From: Tetrahymena elliotti 4EA | Taxonomy: Eukaryota; Ciliophora; Oligohymenophorea; Hymenostomatida; Tetrahymenidae | Assembly: GCA_000231825.2 (NCBI GenBank) | Contig: JH720336.1 | Coordinates: 35,277-99,276 of the forward strand | Direction: 5' to 3' | DNA: 64,000 nucleotides | Shown here: positions 61,728-64,000 of the stretch, one piece after another | How the letters are laid out: each line of letters begins with the position of its first letter | Numbering within the stretch: the first letter of the stretch is position 1 | Notes under the pieces: model-generated | Seen by the model: the letters and a program-made list of their open reading frames with translations, nothing else | Databases searched by the model: none | What the model was told of the DNA's origin: nothing | Made by a program: the position numbers and the translations under genes

Positions 61728-62078
61728 ATGAAACTAGTTGCATTTACTACTTTACTTTCAGTTTTACTTGTCTCCTCAACAGTGTATCTTAGTAGGGACT
61801 AAAGTCATTCTGAATTGATTAATTTACCTGGCTAGTCTTAATAAAATGATAATTGCTTAACTCTTTTTGTTAAGAAAGGGGGGTTTGCTTACATTGTTTA
61901 CGATTTATATGCTCAAAATCTTTGTCAGAAATCTAAAAAATTCACATTCCTCTATTAGATAGCAGCTGGATATCCTATTGAAAGTAATGTGACCTAATGC
62001 CTTTACAGATTCCAGGATTAGTAAACTTTATTTGACTATGACGCTATAGTATTAAGTATTACTGTAGAAGATTGTTGA
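61728..62078 (+). CDS. Small secreted four-cysteine protein, array copy 3
   Basis: A single exon of 116 residues, ATG 61728 to TGA 62076-62078. The signal peptide is MKLVAFTTLLSVLLVSSTVY. The four cysteines are at DNCLTLFV, NLCQKSKKFTFLY, TQCLYRF and the terminal EDC. It is more diverged in the middle (KKGGFAYIVYDLYA) than copies 1 and 2 but keeps the CQK-KF core, cysteine spacing and Cys-stop end. It is preceded by unit C and followed by unit D. The leader before the ATG, with CCAAAACCAAAT and TACCTAAAAA, is shared with copy 4. Confidence 0.85.
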
Positions 62079-62589
62079 ATAAATAAATAAGTAATAAAAA
62101 AATATATATTTTTTATAATTATTGTATAATTAGTTTAAATATTTATGTTATGTTGTTTTTACATTTAAATTTAAACTATTAATTAACAAATGCAAAATTC
62201 AAGTAATCAATCAAAAACAAAAAATGTTGAAAAATAAATTCTCTTTAAGCCAACATAAATCTTTATAACTTTATTTAAAAACATCTCAACTTTACTTTGA
62301 AAAAAATTTAGGATAATACAAAAAATAAATTCTTTTAAGTATTTGTGTTAAAGCAATTAATGATAATCAATTTATGGTTTACTAATATTTTTTTCAATTA
62401 ACAACAACTGTTTCTAAATTTGAATAAATTTAATTATTTGATAATATATTGCTATAATTAGCTTTAATTCAACCTCAAAGAATATTATTTTTGCAAAATT
62501 AAAAACTTTTTAATAATTTTTTTTTCTTTTTGTGTAAAAATGTTTATAAATCTCTATTGCATAGAAAATCTACATATATTTTATTTAAA

Positions 62590-63515
62590 TTTTAATAGTT
62601 GAATTAGATTAACTTTCCCTTTGAGAAGTAAGTAGTATTTAAAAGAATTTAATTATTCATTAAATGTGCTTTTTCACAAAATCTTAAAGCTTCATTACTC
62701 TCTGATCAGCTAAATAAATTGAACATCTGAAAAGGAATTAGTTAAGAAATTTAGAATTTATCAAAAAATACTTATTTTATGACCTAATTCTTTTATAAGT
62801 CAAATATTTCTTTCAATATTTTTCGATTTTGATTCAATTAAAAAGAAAGAATCTTTGATTTTTGACCATTAATTAGTTATTTGTAATTCAGATTTTTTTA
62901 ATCCTTTGTTTTGTTTGATAACACAAAAAATAAAATAAAATGCATTAAAAAATAATTTCTTTTTGTGTTTCATGAAAATTTATTAGGAATTTATTAATTC
63001 ATAACCAATTAAAAAATGTTTATTTTAATATTTTTAATTTTTGGATAGAAAAGATAGTGAAAATCCAAATTACAAACAAATAATTTATAAATATCTAAAG
63101 GTTAGAGTTTAAAATTGTTTTTATTTTATGTATTTGATGAAGTTAGGATAAAAAAGATATTAAAATTATTACTTATTAGCATAAAAATAAATAAAGATAA
63201 CTAGTAATTTAATATGAAATACTACTATTAAATGCTTAATCCATACTCAAAAATAAATAATTTAATGAAACCTTTATATTATTCTCAAAGAAAAATTTGT
63301 GATGCCTTTAGTTTTGTTTTTTGTTTAGATTATAAAGAAAAATTATGGTAAAAACCTTACTTATAAAATACAGAGAAGATTGATAAAACTAATTTTTTTT
63401 GAATTTACCTCTTTAAAGAATAAACTAAAAACATTCAATCAGATAAATAATAGACAATCATTATCACTATCAAAATATATAAAAATTCAACTATATTTTC
63501 TTTTATTGAATTAAA
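62590..63515. repeat. Array flank duplication, unit D
   Basis: Follows copy 3. AACTTTCCCTTTGAGAAGTA near 62611, CTTCATTACTCTCTGATCAG, AATTGAACATCTGAAAAGGA and AAAGAAAGAATCTTTGATTTTT match units B and C closely. The similarity to the DNA before copy 3 continues to the start codon of copy 4. Boundaries by eye. Confidence 0.78.
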
Positions 63516-63592
63516 TAAATCCAAAACCAAATCAAAAAACAAAAATTATAATTAATTTAATTAAAAAGTAAATCGTACCTAAAAAGAAGATC

Positions 63593-63823
63593 ATGAAATT
63601 AGTTACCTTTACAGCTTTATTTTCTGTTTTACTCTTCTCCTCAACAATTTAATTAACCAGTTTATATTTCGTATTTTTAATTTATAAATAAAATTTAATT
63701 TGTGGTTATTAATTTTCAATTCATTTTAATTAAAATTTGTAATTCGCCCTTTAGTTGTATTTAAATAGTTTTTTACTTCCATTTGTTAATAAAATTTAAA
63801 CATGTTCAAATTTTTGTTGTTGA
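63593..63823 (+). pseudogene. Truncated array copy 4 (signal peptide only)
   Basis: ATG 63593 opens MKLVTFTALFSVLLFSSTIQ, nearly the signal peptide of copy 3, and the leader before it is also duplicated. After about 20 codons all family similarity stops: no CQK-KF core and no properly spaced cysteines. The frame runs on by chance to TGA 63821-63823 and ends in FCC. The duplication seems to have ended or been deleted inside the gene, so this is probably not functional. Confidence 0.65.
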
Positions 63824-64000
63824 GGGATAAATAATCATAGATTACCTAATATTATTTATCTATCTATTTCAAATTAATTTAATTTTATTTAAAAGTATTA
63901 AAAAAATATTTTTATTTTGTTTTTAAGAATAAATAATTTTAAAAATGTTAATTTTAAATATTTGTTTTTTTCATTTTTTTATAATAGATTTATTTTAATA
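63824..64000. other. A+T-rich right edge
   Basis: No feature recognised in the last 177 bases. Confidence 0.5.

Noticed and set aside
1..64000. tRNA, rRNA, CRISPR arrays and bacterial-type operons
   Set aside because: I looked for T-loop-like GGTTCGA with matching stems, long G+C-rich rRNA-like blocks and regularly spaced direct repeats, and found none. The gene style is eukaryotic with introns.

Overview
The window reads as nuclear DNA of a Tetrahymena-type ciliate, most simply macronuclear. It is extremely A+T-rich, and real genes are full of in-frame TAA and TAG while every convincing gene ends at TGA. TAA/TAG therefore encode glutamine and TGA is the only stop. Standard-code reading breaks every gene into fragments, so the genes here were rebuilt by hand with the ciliate code and with short A+T-rich GT-AG introns (mostly about 48-190 nt, one of 565). 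I infer the genus from the code, composition, intron style and family resemblance, not from a database match.

Layout. 1-3400: 3' part of a large single-pass membrane protein with a beta-propeller-like part and cadherin-like folds (+). 5492-6532: DMT/EamA transporter (+). 7794-8916: multi-exon leucine-rich-repeat gene (-). 9989-10726: TPR protein (+). 12443-12928: SNU13/15.5K RNP protein (+). 13490-15157: coiled-coil protein with a B-box-like zinc site (-). 16213-16494: glutaredoxin (+). 17658-19748: Asn-rich protein with a conserved-looking C-terminal domain (-). 22071-25716: nine-exon RPAP3/SPAG1-like co-chaperone (+). 26024-28655: five-exon tandem-GAF protein (+). 29302-30441: four-TM protein (-). 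31779-32612: Gln-rich membrane protein (-). 33829-36100: five-exon SK-type K+ channel (-). 38613-40157 and 41829-43382: two similar-looking unknown proteins (-). 47845-49341: AAAP amino-acid transporter (+). 51044-52372: TRIM-like protein (-). About 53401-53782: decayed Tc1/mariner transposase (-). 54603-63823: tandem array of small secreted four-cysteine proteins with duplicated flanks, interrupted by a broken TBC-domain gene.

The genes do not form operons and are spaced by 0.3-4 kb of A+T-rich DNA. Several touch cilia or chaperone biology (RPAP3/SPAG1-like factor, TPR protein) or membrane excitability (SK channel), but I see no single pathway linking the window.

Most worth following up: the RPAP3/SPAG1-like gene, whose acidic linker carries repeated ILK and VxF motifs resembling the SILK and RVxF docking motifs of protein phosphatase 1; the secreted-cysteine gene array with its flanking duplications; the LRR gene with about one exon per repeat; and the transposase relic.
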